From positions 1 through 37,517 of the forward strand of contig PS015549.1 in the NCBI GenBank assembly GCA_048213135.1: a stretch of DNA of 37,517 nucleotides, in the 5' to 3' direction. The position numbers and the translations under genes were made by a program. This document shows positions 10,572-21,279 of the stretch, one piece after another. This DNA comes from Reclinomonas americana ATCC 50394. Lineage: Eukaryota > Jakobida > Jakobea > Jakobida. Within the stretch, counting starts at the first letter, position 1; every line of letters starts with the position of its first letter. The notes beneath the pieces are model-generated. The model did no database searches, was not told the origin of the DNA, and was given only the letters and a program-made list of their open reading frames with translations.

Positions 10572-12575
10572 CACCACTGACACATACGACTTGGATCGCA
10601 CTGGTCACTGTCATGTGAAGAAGGACCCGGTGTGCTGCTGCAGTTGCTGCGGCTCGGGCGAGTCAGACATTGAAGGTTGCGTGTCTGTGCGAGAGAGTTG
10701 AGAGAGAAAGAGAGAGAGAGAAAGAGAGATGTGTATGTGTGCGTGCATTGATGATCAGGGATTCGGTTGCTCATGCATGGATCGCAGATGTGAACGGCGC
10801 CGACTTCCACTTCTCGTTCACCCGCAAAGGCGGCCGCACAGCGGGCATTCACTTGACCAGCGGGTGCGCCCTCTCTTTCTCCCTCTCTTAACCTCTCGTC
10901 TCCTGCGCACTCACTCGCGGATTGGCAGTGACGGCCAGACTCACCGATTGACGAGGTCGATGCAGAACTTTGGCGTGGCCGGCATGCAACGTTGCGCTTC
11001 CTCCCTCTCTGTTCTCTTCCCTCTCTCTCTTGGTGTGGCTCAACCGCTCCTTGGCGATCGCTGCAGGCGTCGTGAACAGCGTCAACCATCTTGTCGGCCA
11101 CCGCGATCGCTTCGGTTTGTCCCCGTTTATGACGCACACGCGCGCGCTCTCTCTCTCCTTTACCCTTCTTCTTCTGTTCTCACCCGTCATCTTTGCTATT
11201 GTGCAGGGATCACGACAACGACTCACGTTTCCGACATTTTGCGGCACGCCGATCGCGAGATGGTGCACAGGGACCCGGGCGAAGCAGCGCTGGCCATGTT
11301 GACCGACGAGGACCGTACCAAGTTCCGCGCCTGGGTCACTGGTGCGTGTGGCGATGTGCAAATATCTGGACCAACGCTGGTGTGTGGCATTAACTTGGTG
11401 GCGGCGCGCACAGACGATCCGATGGAGGTGTGCACGCAGCTGCAGCGACAGATTCGAGAGATGGGTCCACCCAACCCCGACTTTATCGTCCGCGTTGCGT
11501 CGGCATGAGAGAGCCACTTGCATGCCCCTTCCCAGTTTTCTTATCCAGTGCGTGCAGGCGGATCGCTGCCTGACGATCGAGCTGCAAGCCACGGCGCCGC
11601 AAATGGGCAACCAGGTTTGTCGTTCTGTGCTTGTTATGTTGTTTTGTCTTCTGGGTGTTGCTCATCCGCGTGCTGTGGCAGGTGTTCAAGGTGACCAATC
11701 ACGCCAGTTGACGGGTCATTGTCGTCGTGCTGAAGCTCACCCTCTCGTTGTGCACCGCAGGAAACGTGGCGACGGATCCTCCCGGGCATCGGTGAGTCGG
11801 CAGAGATCTTGCTTTTTATTCATGCATGCTCACTCTGTGCATTCCTGCCCCTGTCAGTTGACATTCAGGAGAACTCTGTCACCATTCCCTGGAAGTTGCG
11901 TCTTCCAACCTCTCCTTCTCTCAGGCTGCACATGTTCTCTTTTCCTCTATTCTCTTTCATTCTTCTTTCTCTCATTGTTTTCTTCACCTCTCTCTCTCTC
12001 GGATCTTCCCTCTCAATCCTCTTTGCTGTCACTGACATTCACCAACTCTACACCCAGCTGTTCTCTGTGTTTGTTGTTTTTCTTTCTGGCCACTCATCCA
12101 ACTCACACGCACGCGTGCAGGAGCATGACCAATCAACTGCTCCGCGGCACCTACAAGATGGCCTACCAGGAGGAGAATTTGCGCGCCCAGGAGGCAGTCG
12201 GCCTCGACACGAGTGCCACGCGCCGCTTGATCGCCCAGCTGCAGGTGTCGCTGCAGTACTCGCACCAGGTGAGTTTGTCTTGGCCCCGTTTTTTTTTTCT
12301 TGATGCCGTGAGCTCGTACGCCTCACTTTGTCGCATGCCACTGGCAGCACATTCTTCCGGCACTCGAGCGAGAAAAGGCTCTGCGGCAAGGTGCACCGCC
12401 GCCCTTTGCGCCAGTGCCTGCCGGCGTGCCACCGCCACCGTACGCCACAGCACCCCCGCCTCCGCACTACGCGAGCGCGCCACCGCCACCGCAGCCAGTC
12501 TACGGCGCGCCGGAAGTCGATGTCACCACGTACTCCACCACGTACTCCACCACCACGACCACCACCACCAAGTGA
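10572..12575 (+). CDS. Paralog of 7833-9715, 5' exon missing
   Basis: Head-to-head partner of the minus-strand gene. Twelve exons correspond one to one to exons 2-13 of the partner, in the same phases, from TTDTYDLDRTGHCHVKKDP (from 10572) to the stop at 12573-12575. Conserved blocks include KDPVCCCSCCGSGESDI, VNGADFHFSFTRKGGRTAG, DPGEAALAMLTDEDRTKF, QIREMGPPNPDFIVR, LTIELQATAPQMG, the VFK micro-exon (11682-11690), ETWRRILPG and TYKMAYQEENLRAQEAVGL. The tail is richer in Pro/Tyr and ends in a Thr run. Some exons are almost identical in DNA to the partner while introns have diverged. The intron at ~11928-12120 is long and strongly pyrimidine-rich. The first coding exon is probably in the N gap. 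Function unknown. Confidence 0.75.
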
Positions 12576-12918
12576 GACGCGCACTTGTATGTGTGTGCAC
12601 CTCAACCTTCTATTTCGTTTTATTGTGCGATGCCTCTACTGCAAGCTGTAAAGTTTGCTTGCGTTTCTTTTTGGCAATATTCGTCGTCCTATTGGTTCTC
12701 GTATAAAAGATCCCACTCGCCCCGCACACCGCGTTTCTTTGCGTCACGGCATTCGGTATGCAGAAGTGCTCCTCTCTGTCTCACACCTGTCCTCCTCACT
12801 TCCCAGCAACGCCTCACTGGCCTTTCACCACGCCTCATCTTGTGCTCGCGAGGCGGGCGGACGTTGTCCGGTTTCGATAGACTTCGAAACTTTCTCATCG
12901 ACGAGAGAGAGGCGCACA
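12576..12918 (+). promoter_or_regulatory. Upstream region of the 4TM/EF-hand gene with TATA and ATTGG motifs
   Basis: The 343-bp spacer holds an ATTGG (inverted CCAAT) at 12691-12695 followed closely by TATAAAA at 12702-12708, about 210 bp before the ATG at 12919. The spacing of the two motifs is compatible with a classic core promoter. This is the clearest TATA-like box I see in the window. A 5' untranslated exon or intron could fill the rest. Confidence 0.45.
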
Positions 12919-15783
12919 ATGGGCAGCCCACGCACACCACGCGATGCAGTCACCACTGCCGACGGCACTGCTGGCGGTCCCAGTGGTAGCGGCAGTGCTC
13001 GCTATCGCCAGAAGCGCACATTGCGTATTGGCGTTGGCGCGCTCAGTCGCCCCATGGCCGCCGTCCTCCTCATTCTCACCCTCGCCATCTTTGCTGTGTG
13101 CGCGGCATCGCTGGCCTCGCAGCACTGGGTGTTGCGTGTGTGTGTGTGTGTGAGCTGCATGTGTGCAATCATCATCCTCATCTCTCTGCTGCAGCAAGAG
13201 GGATTGCCCTGACGAGTCGTTCACACACCTCGGTCTGGTCGACGGGTGCGTATGCGCAGAGGCCGACGTATGAGAACTGTCACAGCACTCATTCGCGCTT
13301 TGCTTCACAGGTACATCTGCCTCCCGTTTGGCCCGTTGCGTTTTGCAGAGTCATTCTTGTGCTCTCTCTCTCTCTTCCCTCTCCTCGCTCACTCGCTGCT
13401 CCCACACAGTGACGGTGGCCCCAAGACCTTTGTGTGCTCCCCCTTTGACACCACCATCGTCTCGTCGCTGAAGGCCAACAAAACGGTGAGTGCATCATAT
13501 GACCTGTGCAAGATTCTCTCTTCGCGGTAGCAGTTGTTGGAGCATTGGTGTCGTGAGTGGTGCGGCCGCGTGTCGATGCGCGCGCACTTCCTTCGCCCTG
13601 TCTAGTCGCTGCGCGCGCGCTTGCCGGCGCGCGTTCTCTCTCGTAGTATGTTTGTTGTTGTTGGCCAAGTGTTTTCAGATTTCGTGTCCGTTTCCTGTGT
13701 TGGCGCGAGATTGAGTGCACGTCGAGGTGGGCTGTGATGTGCTTCAGTAGCTGCAGTTGGGATGACAGCGAAAGGGGGGGGCGCGAAGGCGCTGAGAAAG
13801 CCGCACTGGGAGCTGTGACTGTCAGTGGTGTTCGATTTCGGTGGGGATCTTAAGCTTCTCTGCGTTGTGTGTTCCTTCGCGTGCCTGTCATCGTCGAGAC
13901 TCCTTCACTACCAGTGCCTCGGTGCACTGTCGGCGTGTGTCAGTTTGATATTCTCTTCTCTCCTGCTACTACTTGCTGCAGTTGATCATGAGCATGTACA
14001 TTCCGTGTTCACTACAACGAGGATGTGGAGAGGGCGCTCTACTCTGCATGAGAGAAGGAAGATCGGACCTCCCATCTCCTTCTTTGCGATCCTCACCTTC
14101 TCCCTCTCTTTTATCAGACCAAGGGCCTCGGTGCCACTGGCGTCGCCCTCACCGGCCTCCTTGTGTTTGCCCTCGTTGCGTACCTGATCAAGCCGTTGGC
14201 GCCCATCAAGTGGACTGTCGTGGTACGTGCCTTGTGCTTTCAGCGACCAGCAAACTTTCAGTCGTTTGTGACACACATCCCTTTTGCAGACGATTGCCTT
14301 CCTCGCCTGGCTGGTGAGGTCGCTTGCCTTTGCCATGTTGGTCTCTTCTCGTTTCACTCATTGTTCCTCAAAGTTCTGCATGACCACGGCTGCGTACTAC
14401 ACGGCCAACGCAGACCGATCGGCCTCGTGCGCCACAGTGGCCATGGTGAGTCCTCTTTCCCTCCTTTCCTTCTTCGTGAGCCAGCGCCGCCAAAACTCTT
14501 TCCGCTGTAGGGCTTCGCCTACGACTGGGGCTACATTGTGTTCTGGACGTTTGGCTTCGCACTGCTCTTCATTGTCTTCTGCCTCTCCCTCTCGCTGGAG
14601 GGCGTGCCTCTCGACGATGCCAACACCGTCAAATCGCCCATCTCGCCAATGCCCAACGCGTTCACCGACATTGAGGCAAATGCACCCAGCGGCGAGTATG
14701 CCAATGCGCCGGCCGGTAGCTGGCTGTGGATGGCCGGCATGCTGCCGACGCTGCGCACCGATGAAGACCAGGAGCGTCGCAATGCCATGTTCAAGAACTT
14801 TGACACCACCGGCAATCGAATGTTGTCGTTCAACAAGATTGACGTTGCGTGCGAGTGCACAAGTTTGCTGCACCCTTGCATCGGTGTCCCCTCATACTCT
14901 CCTCCAACAGGTTGGCTTCATGTCCTACCTGCGTCTGAATCACGAGCAGCGGCGTCAGCTAAAGCCCGCCATGCAAAACTCATTCCACGCCGCTCGCAAG
15001 TTCATCCACACACCGACTCCCGAAGGCGGCTTCCCCAATGGCAACGATCCGAACGACTTTGTGATGCGGGTGCGTGTCACTTGGCGTGTGTCTGATCATC
15101 TCTGACTTTGTTTCTCACCACACTCCATCTGTGCAGAAAGCATTCCGTATTTTCCTCAGCTGTTTCCAGCTCAATCTCGAGCTGCTCCATGTTGCGTGGC
15201 GGTGTGCCAACATGAATGTAGGCGCTGCGTTTTCACCTTGCGACGCTGGCAACACAGGTGTGGGACGAGATCAATGGTGGTTACGAGGGCGCCACCGACC
15301 GCCGTCTCACGTTCGAGACCTTCAACCGATTCTTCCCCAAGCTGGAGAAGTACGGCTACGTTTCCAACGGTGAGCTGGCATTGCCTTGTGAGGTGTCATG
15401 TCTTATGTCTCTCCCACTCATGCGCACTTGCTGGCAGATCCTGTGCAAGACTTCAGCGACATCAAGAAGGAGCGAGAGAGTTGAGTTTGCCTGTGTCACT
15501 GCAAGGAACAAGAACGCTTGTCCTCTTGCTCACATTCATACTACATCCCATACAGGCAGCGGCGTGGTCACCTTTGATGAAGTGCGTGCACTTGCCCACT
15601 GTGGTCTTGTTTGTTCTGTGACCTCATTCGTTTGTCTTCCCTCATGCAGTTCGCCACCTGGGCCACCTCCAAGAATCGAGTGCGTCGCGCCTCCTTCATC
15701 GCTCCCCCTCATCTCATCGCTCACCTAATCGCCCACAGGACCTCCACGATGTCGACTACGCCAACACGGAGCGCTACTTTTAG
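12919..15783 (+). CDS. Four-helix membrane protein fused to a calflagin-like EF-hand domain
   Basis: Fourteen exons give ~450 residues with consistent phases from the ATG at 12919 to the TAG at 15781-15783. Membrane spans: PMAAVLLILTLAIFAVCAAS, TGVALTGLLVFALVAYLI, WTVVTIAFLAWLFCMTTA and YIVFWTFGFALLFIVFCLSL. The first extracellular-type loop has a Trp soon after helix 1 and three Cys, reminiscent of claudin/PMP22-type tetraspans, though I cannot assign that family. The cytosolic part resembles the calflagin/FCaBP fold: FKNFDTTGNRMLSFNKID, VGFMSYLRLNHEQR, FRIFLSCFQLNLELLHVWDE, RRLTFETFNRFFPKLEKYG and SGVVTFDEFATWA. The EF-hand loops lack several Ca2+-ligand residues (no Glu at position 12 of the first loop), so Ca2+ binding is doubtful. 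The 631-bp intron 4 (about 13490-14120) could hide an exon. At least four donors are GTTGCG. The short intron at ~14313-14372 could be read through. Confidence 0.75.
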
Positions 15784-15835
15784 CCACAAACTTTCTCGTG
15801 CGCGTCACTATGCATATCCAATCAATACCCAAAAC

Positions 15836-15841
15836 AATAAA
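15836..15841 (+). terminator. AATAAA polyadenylation signal
   Basis: A canonical AATAAA lies 53 bp after the stop codon of the 4TM/EF-hand gene and just before the convergent stop of the next minus-strand gene (15859). It is well placed for 3' end formation of the plus-strand mRNA. Confidence 0.6.
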
Positions 15842-15858
15842 CAATATAAGTACAACAA

Positions 15859-17965
15859 CTACTCTTGCAACGACTGACGCGTCTCTCTTTGCCACTTGGC
15901 GCGCTGCGCATATCCCTGCCGTGGTGGTGGCGTAGTGGCCAGCATCGTCCGCGGCGATCGCGGTGATTGCGGTGGCGACAAGATGGCAGTGTCGGTGACA
16001 TCGATCATGGATGCCGTGGCAGCCACCAGGTCGCGTGCACTCAGCGGCGGCACCAACGCCGACGCTCGTCGTGCAAACGAGGACGAGGCAGCTGACGACA
16101 CGGTGTGTGCCGCGTAGCGCGGTGACGCCGGACCACGATGCGTGTACTCCTGTGGAGGCGGTGGTGGTGGTGTTGGCGATGGTGAGGGTGCGACACTCGG
16201 TCGCGGCGACACGGCATCGCTGCTCTGGCGTCTTCGGTGCGCGCTGTTGGTGGGAGTCGGCGATTTGCTAGGCAGTGGCGACGGTGAGGGTGAGCGGATG
16301 CCGCCGGCACGCGACGACGATCGCGACGACATGGAGCTGCGCTCCTCAATGTCCGCCTGTTCCTGCATCCGCCGAAAGTCTGCCATGGTCTGCAGCGGCT
16401 GCTGCGGATCATTGAGTGCGCCTTCCGAGGCCGACGGGAGACGCAGATTTGGAACCACCACTCCAGAGACCACTCGCGGCGCCGACGAGGATGGAGTGGA
16501 GCGTGGTGGCCTGTCGCCCGACGGAGTCGACGAGCGGGGAGTCAGTGATGGAGGTGGCGGTGGCAAGAAGGAGGGTGGCGGAGTTGAGGCCCCGCGAGGC
16601 GAGTACAAGCGCTGTGCGTGGGGAAATGAATCAATGTGAAGAAGGAGAGAAAACAGAAATATTGCACGCCAACCTCTCGTACGGGTGAATCGCGCATGTA
16701 GGACGCCGGTGAGTCGGCTCCCTGTGCAAGCATGAGAGTAGTGAGTCCAGAGAGCATTGATGTGCGTCGAAGCAGCGCTGGAGGAGGTAACCATTCGATT
16801 CCTGTGGCCTGGATCGCCACCCTGCGACCGTCACGAACGTGAGCCAGCCGCTTTCACGAGGAAAGCACAGTCGTCGCACGCAACAACGTTCTCCTCCAGT
16901 CGACTGCGCAGCAGCAGGACCTCGGTTTGCGCCGCACTGGCCTCCACTAGCGCCATGGACAAGTCGCGCTGCAGGTTTTGCAAGTCGCGGGTGGTCGACT
17001 GCAATTGCTCCAACACTGAATCCAACTGCGTAAAATAGAAAGAGAAGCCGTCAATGAAGAGCTCGGCTGTGCTGTGTCATTCCCCCCTTTGCCGCACTGC
17101 ACCTGCTTGGATCTGCATTGTACGAGTGGTGAGTTGAAGACAACTGTATCTGTTTTGAAGAACGCTCACCTCGCATCGGCCTGCCTCAACTGCGACTGCA
17201 GCGCATCGATGGTAGCGTTCTTTTGCGACAGGAGCATATCGCGTCTGTGAACGCACACCCGCTCATCAGATGGCGGAACCAGTCGCGAGGGGCAACGACA
17301 TACGCGCAACTGTTGTCTCTCCTCCGTCCACAGCTTCTGCCGACTCTGCAGTGCCTCGTTGTCGGTCTCCAGCTGCAACAGCCGCTGCCGCAGCGCCTGG
17401 ATCACCTGCGCCGCATCGCCTCCGTTGACCTCCATCTGCTCTTGGCTGCCCTTGATCGGCGACAACACAAACGACTGACTGCCATTGCTGCTGCTCGTCA
17501 TCATCGACAGTGCCGGTGCTTTCAACACGGCGTCCACATCGATCCACGACGACACATCGTGCCGGTCCGTGCTCAGTTCGTCGTCATCATCATCGTCCTG
17601 ATCTGTGTCATCGTAGTCCACCAGTCGCTGCACCGGAGACAGGGCGACTGAGTTGCTGACGACTGTCAATGAGTGTGGCGGTGGTGGCGGTAGTGGTGGT
17701 GGCGGAGGCGGAAGCGACGGCACTCGCATGGCGTCACTGTTGCTCAGCGTGGTGTCGAGCAGCGGTGGTGGTGGTGGCGGGAGGGGGTGTGTCCGCAATG
17801 AGGGAGGTGGTGGCGATGGCGACGAGGAGACTGAGCGTATAATTGATTGGGTGAGCGGAAAGAAGACAAGGCCGGCGGAGCGAGTGACGTGCCTGGCGGT
17901 GTGGTCAGTGTGCGGAAGCGCTCCATGAACTGCGCCTTGCGCAGCGAGAGGCTTGGCGAGGCCAT
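15859..17965 (-). CDS. Proline/serine-rich coiled-coil protein
   Basis: No family recognised. The start is the ATG at 17965 (MASPSLSLRKAQFMERF). I read seven exons and ~570 residues. Order: a short first exon; a proline-rich and Asp-rich exon (DDTDQDDDDDDELSTD); a coiled coil starting at QVIQALRQRLLQLETDNEAL and continuing through DALQSQLRQADAR, a 10-nt micro-exon (17103-17112) and VLEQLQSTTRDLQNLQRDL; then a ~45-residue exon and a last exon (16611-15859) of 250 residues rich in Ser/Pro with SP-type phosphorylation motifs. The micro-exon fixes the reading frame between its neighbours and preserves the heptads. The first intron works in phase only with a GC donor (GC-AG), the weakest point of the model. 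It may be a cytoskeletal scaffold, judged only from composition. Confidence 0.6.
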
Positions 17966-18176
17966 CCTCAATCAGAAAAGGGGAGGAGGGCCCTCTCGAC
18001 GCGTGCCTTTGTCCAAATGTTCGCAGAATGAGAGGACAAGTCGCACTCAGCCACCGCGGCTACGATTGGTGGGAAGCATCACTTCACGAGGGACTAGCAA
18101 GGTGCCGCCAGTGCAATTGATGAAGAGAGGAAGAAGGAAGTGACAGAACCGAGGCAGATCAGACTTCGAATCGATA

Positions 18177-19155
18177 TCACACGCACTTGAGGCGTGGTTC
18201 GGCGGGCTCCATCAACCAAATCCATCCTTTCCCACTGTACGCCGCCGCTGTTGCCTCGACGGTCAAGTCCAGCAGCGAGAGAGACAGAAGACAACTGGCA
18301 CAAAACAGTCGCTGCTGCAACACAGTCCCTTTCTCGCTGNNNNNNNNNNNNNNNNNNNNNNNNNNNNNNNNNNNNNNNNNNNNNNNNNNNNNNNNNNNNN
18401 NNNNNNNNNNNNNNNNNNNNNNNNNNNNNNNNNNNNNNNNNNNNNNNNNNNNNNNNNNNNNNNNNNNNNNNNNNNNNNNNNNNNNNNNNNNNNNNNNNNN
18501 NNNNNNNNNNNNNNNNNNNAATGCCACCGACCTTCTCCTCGTCAGCAGGGTGAAACTGCACGCCGGACCAGCCACGCTCGCCACTCCCACAGCCGTCTCC
18601 AGTCGGGGCCTGGATCACGTACCCCTCGAAACCACTCGCCGAGCGCGACACGCCAGCCGCAACCGCCGACGAAGCAGCGGTTTCACCTCGCCTCTTGGCC
18701 GTCGGTTCCGCTTCCGCAACAGCAGCAGCATCATCGTCACCATCCACAGCAGTCTGCATTCCACCACGCCACTCGGGTCGGTTCCTCAAGTACCGCACCA
18801 CCACATGCCCGGCCTCATCACTCGAGGCCAGCCGCACATTGTCGGGATCGTCGGCGTGTTGTCGCACGCTGACACACTGCACCTCGCATCGATGGCCCAC
18901 GGGTTCCAGCAGCGCCACTCGCGGAGCATCATCGCCCCACTACATTCAAGAGTCAACACACACACACACACAAAGACTGCAAACAAGCTCGCCTCTCTCT
19001 CTCTCACGCTCCGCAACTGTGCACATGTGAACCGCGCAGTCGTTGGCCACATACGCCACACGCTCTGTGCCCGCCAATGCACACACGCGCTGGCCAACTG
19101 AACCTGGACCCGCTCCCGGCGACATGTCTCCCAACAGTGGAACGCTGCGCAACAT
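18177..19155 (-). CDS. WD40-repeat-like protein, interrupted by a gap
   Basis: Exon 1 (19018-19155) starts at the ATG at 19155 and ends at a GTTGCGG donor. Exon 2 begins at 18939 and runs into the N gap at 18520. After the gap, the last coding part ends at the stop 18177-18179. The visible protein shows beta-propeller-like strands: RVCALAGTERVAYVANDCAV, EVQCVSVRQHADDPDNVRLA, SSDEAGHVVVRYL, GWSGVQFHPADEEKVGG and the closing YSGKGWIWLMEPAEP. The HP...EEKVGGI segment fits a WD40 blade. An Ala/Glu-rich insertion sits between two blades. A nucleoporin-like or scaffold role is conceivable but not supported by anything specific. About 60 residues or more are lost in the gap. It is divergent from LSM7, with 87 bp between start codons. 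Confidence 0.55.
18340..18519. other. Assembly gap (180 N)
   Basis: Undetermined bases inside the WD40-like gene. The true length may differ, because several blades of a propeller appear to be missing from the visible sequence. Confidence 0.95.
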
Positions 19156-19242
19156 CGAGGAAGAGTGAAGGAAGGAGGACAATGCACGCGACGCGCGGGC
19201 ATGCATGATCCCAATTGAACCTCGACCAAAGTGTGTTTTCCC
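19156..19242. promoter_or_regulatory. Short divergent promoter between the WD40-like gene and LSM7
   Basis: Only 87 bp separate the two start codons (19155 on the minus strand, 19243 on the plus strand). Both 5' untranslated regions and the promoters must overlap or be very short. It includes GCATGCATGATC; no TATA box is seen. Confidence 0.4.
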
Positions 19243-19759
19243 ATGAGTGCAGCTGCTGGCGGAAGTGGTGGTGGCGACCGTGGCGACCGTGGTGACCGTG
19301 GTGACCGTGGAGACCGTGGAGACCGTGGTGGAGATCGCGGTCATGGTGGGAAGCAGCGCAAGGACACTGGTATCAACTTGGAAAAGCACCTCGACAAGCC
19401 GGTGATGGTCAAGTTCACGGGTGGTCGGGAAGGTGAGAGCGTGTGTGCGTGCATTGCGCGCGTGTGTGTGTGTCGACTCACAATGGTGGCAGTGATGGGT
19501 GTGTTGAAGGGCAGTGACAACATGTTGAATTTGGTGCGTGATGCATTCCTCGCGTGCGTGTGTGTTTGTGCATGACGATGACGATTAGTGTGCTGCAGGT
19601 GCTGGACGACACCAAGGAGTACTTGCGAGGTTTGTGTGTGTGAGAGAGAGACAGAGAGAGAATTGTGCANNNNNNNNNNNNNNNNNNNNCGTGGACGGTG
19701 GCCGCTTTGGCATCTTCACGGTCGGCTACTACGTGCTGTTCGAGAAGCCACTGAACTAG
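19243..19759 (+). CDS. LSM7: LSM7, Sm-like protein with Gly-Asp-Arg repeats
   Basis: Subunit of the Lsm1-7 (mRNA decay) and Lsm2-8 (U6 snRNA) rings. Start ATG at 19243. The Sm1 motif is spread over three exons: LEKHLDKPVMVKFTGGRE, then MGVLKGSDNMLNL and VLDDTKEYLR, matching LSM7 (GGRE followed by G-LKG-D--LNLVLD). The last exon after the gap ends with GGRFGIFTVGYYVLFEKP and the TAG at 19757-19759; it aligns with the Sm2 region (LGxxxxRGxxV...P) but the conserved Arg of the Sm2 RG is absent. About ten residues between R and the last exon, and an acceptor site, are not visible because of the 20-N gap. The N-terminal extension (GDRGDRGDRG-type repeats) is longer than usual and looks like an RGG-type RNA-binding tail. 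Confidence 0.82.
19274..19329 (+). repeat. In-frame 9-bp tandem repeat (GACCGTGGT-type)
   Basis: About six copies of a 9-bp unit encode Gly-Asp-Arg triplets in the N-terminus of LSM7. Seen directly; the units differ only at single positions. Confidence 0.9.
19670..19689. other. Assembly gap (20 N) inside LSM7
   Basis: A short run of N, probably a placeholder length. It follows a GA microsatellite and removes the last acceptor site and a few codons of LSM7. Confidence 0.9.
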
Positions 19760-19911
19760 ACAGACTTTGTGGTGGAACATAGGAGAGAGAGAGTGGGTGT
19801 TGAAGGAAGGAGGGAGGAATGAAGGAAGGGAAACATTTTTTGATTGACTCGCTCACGCAATCAACCAACAACCCTCAACACACAAAAGCGAGAGAGCAGA
19901 CGGACGGCATC

Positions 19912-20812
19912 ATGGTGTTCTACTTTGAGTGCATCGGTGTGTTGACATGTTGTTAGAGTGTGTGTGAAAGAGAGAGTGTGCGTGTGTGACTGTGCGTGTG
20001 AGTTGAGCCTGAAAATAGAGCGTGTCACGCACACAGAACCTCGTGTTGGCATCATCTACATGGGCCGCGACAAGTTTGAGAACGAGGAGCTGATCAAGTA
20101 CGGGTGGCCGGAGGATGTGTGGTGAGCCGCACATCATCGCACGCATGTGATTCTACTCACATTGCATCACTCATCCTGCTCTCTTCTCCTCTCTTCTCAC
20201 TTAGGTTCCACGTTGACAACTTCTCATCGGCACACGTGTACCTGCGACTGAATGAGGGCTTCACGATTGACACGATTCCGGAGGAGGTGATTGCGGAATG
20301 TGCACAGCTCACCAAGGGCAACTCGATTTCCGGATGCAAGGAGGCACAGGTCACCGTCGTCTACACACCGTGGTGCGTGGCAGCGAGAGCACGCAGTCCA
20401 GACCTGGCCTCCACTCGCTCGCTCTCTCACCATCCCCTTGCTCAGGTCCAACCTGAAGAAGACGGCCGCCATGGAGCCCGGCGAGGTGAGCTTCCACAAC
20501 CGGCGGCTGGTGCGCTCGATCAAGATCGAGAAGGACAAGGATATCTTGAAGCGCATCTCGCGCACACAGACCGAGCCGACGGTCGACTTCCAAGCAGAGC
20601 GTGCGACTCGTGATGCGCGTGAGCGGGCACGTCAACGGGAGCAGATTCGAGAGGAGGAGAAGAGGCGCGAGGAGGAGCGAAGGGCGCGAGAGCAGGAGCG
20701 CGAGACTCGCTCGTACACTGGCTTCTTCTCGGAGGATCAGATGGCCACCAACACCAACAAGCATCTGAGTGAGGGCGTCAGCTTCCGCGACGTGGAGGAG
20801 GACTTCATGTAA
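19912..20812 (+). CDS. CCDC25: CCDC25 (NFACT-R/DUF814 domain protein)
   Basis: Small conserved eukaryotic protein made of the NFACT-R domain, also found at the end of NEMF/Rqc2-type proteins, plus a charged coiled coil. Four exons starting at the ATG at 19912 (19912-19936 first) give ~205 residues, the normal length. Diagnostic blocks: [93 protein letters not shown], then the [18 protein letters not shown] coiled coil and an acidic EEDFM end. All joins keep frame. The family is linked to RNA binding, and in mammals CCDC25 has been described as a DNA sensor on the cell surface. No gene product joins it in an operon-like way here. Confidence 0.95.
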
Positions 20813-20892
20813 GAGTGCGTCTGCTTTTGGTGGAGGAGGAGGACATGCGAATGAATGCAGCAGCGCGGCTTCAATCATCTTCCACTCGCGCA

Positions 20893-21060
20893 NNNNNNNN
20901 NNNNNNNNNNNNNNNNNNNNNNNNNNNNNNNNNNNNNNNNNNNNNNNNNNNNNNNNNNNNNNNNNNNNNNNNNNNNNNNNNNNNNNNNNNNNNNNNNNNN
21001 NNNNNNNNNNNNNNNNNNNNNNNNNNNNNNNNNNNNNNNNNNNNNNNNNNNNNNNNNNNN
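20893..21060. other. Assembly gap (168 N)
   Basis: Undetermined bases between the CCDC25 stop and the visible exon of the minus-strand membrane protein. The 3' exons of the latter are probably here. Confidence 0.95.
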
Positions 21061-21279
21061 GGCCCAGCGAGCGAGGAGCACGGCGCGACATGGCATACAC
21101 TCTCTCTCTCCCCTCTCTCTCCCTCTTCCTCTCTCTCTGCACACGACATGCAAGCAAGACGCAACGTTGTAGTACACGGCGGCTGCGCATCGAGAGAGAG
21201 AGCGAGCGTGTGAGCAACAGCTGCAGCAGCAGCAGGACATGGTCTGGCATGTTCGTTGTTTTTCTCCCCCCGCACTCAC

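Noticed and set aside
13490-14120. Extra exon (FRVHYNEDVERALYSA) inside the long intron of the 4TM/EF-hand gene
   Set aside because: Its frame does not fit the phase of the flanking exons and only an ATGAG acceptor is available; direct joining of the flanking exons is in phase.
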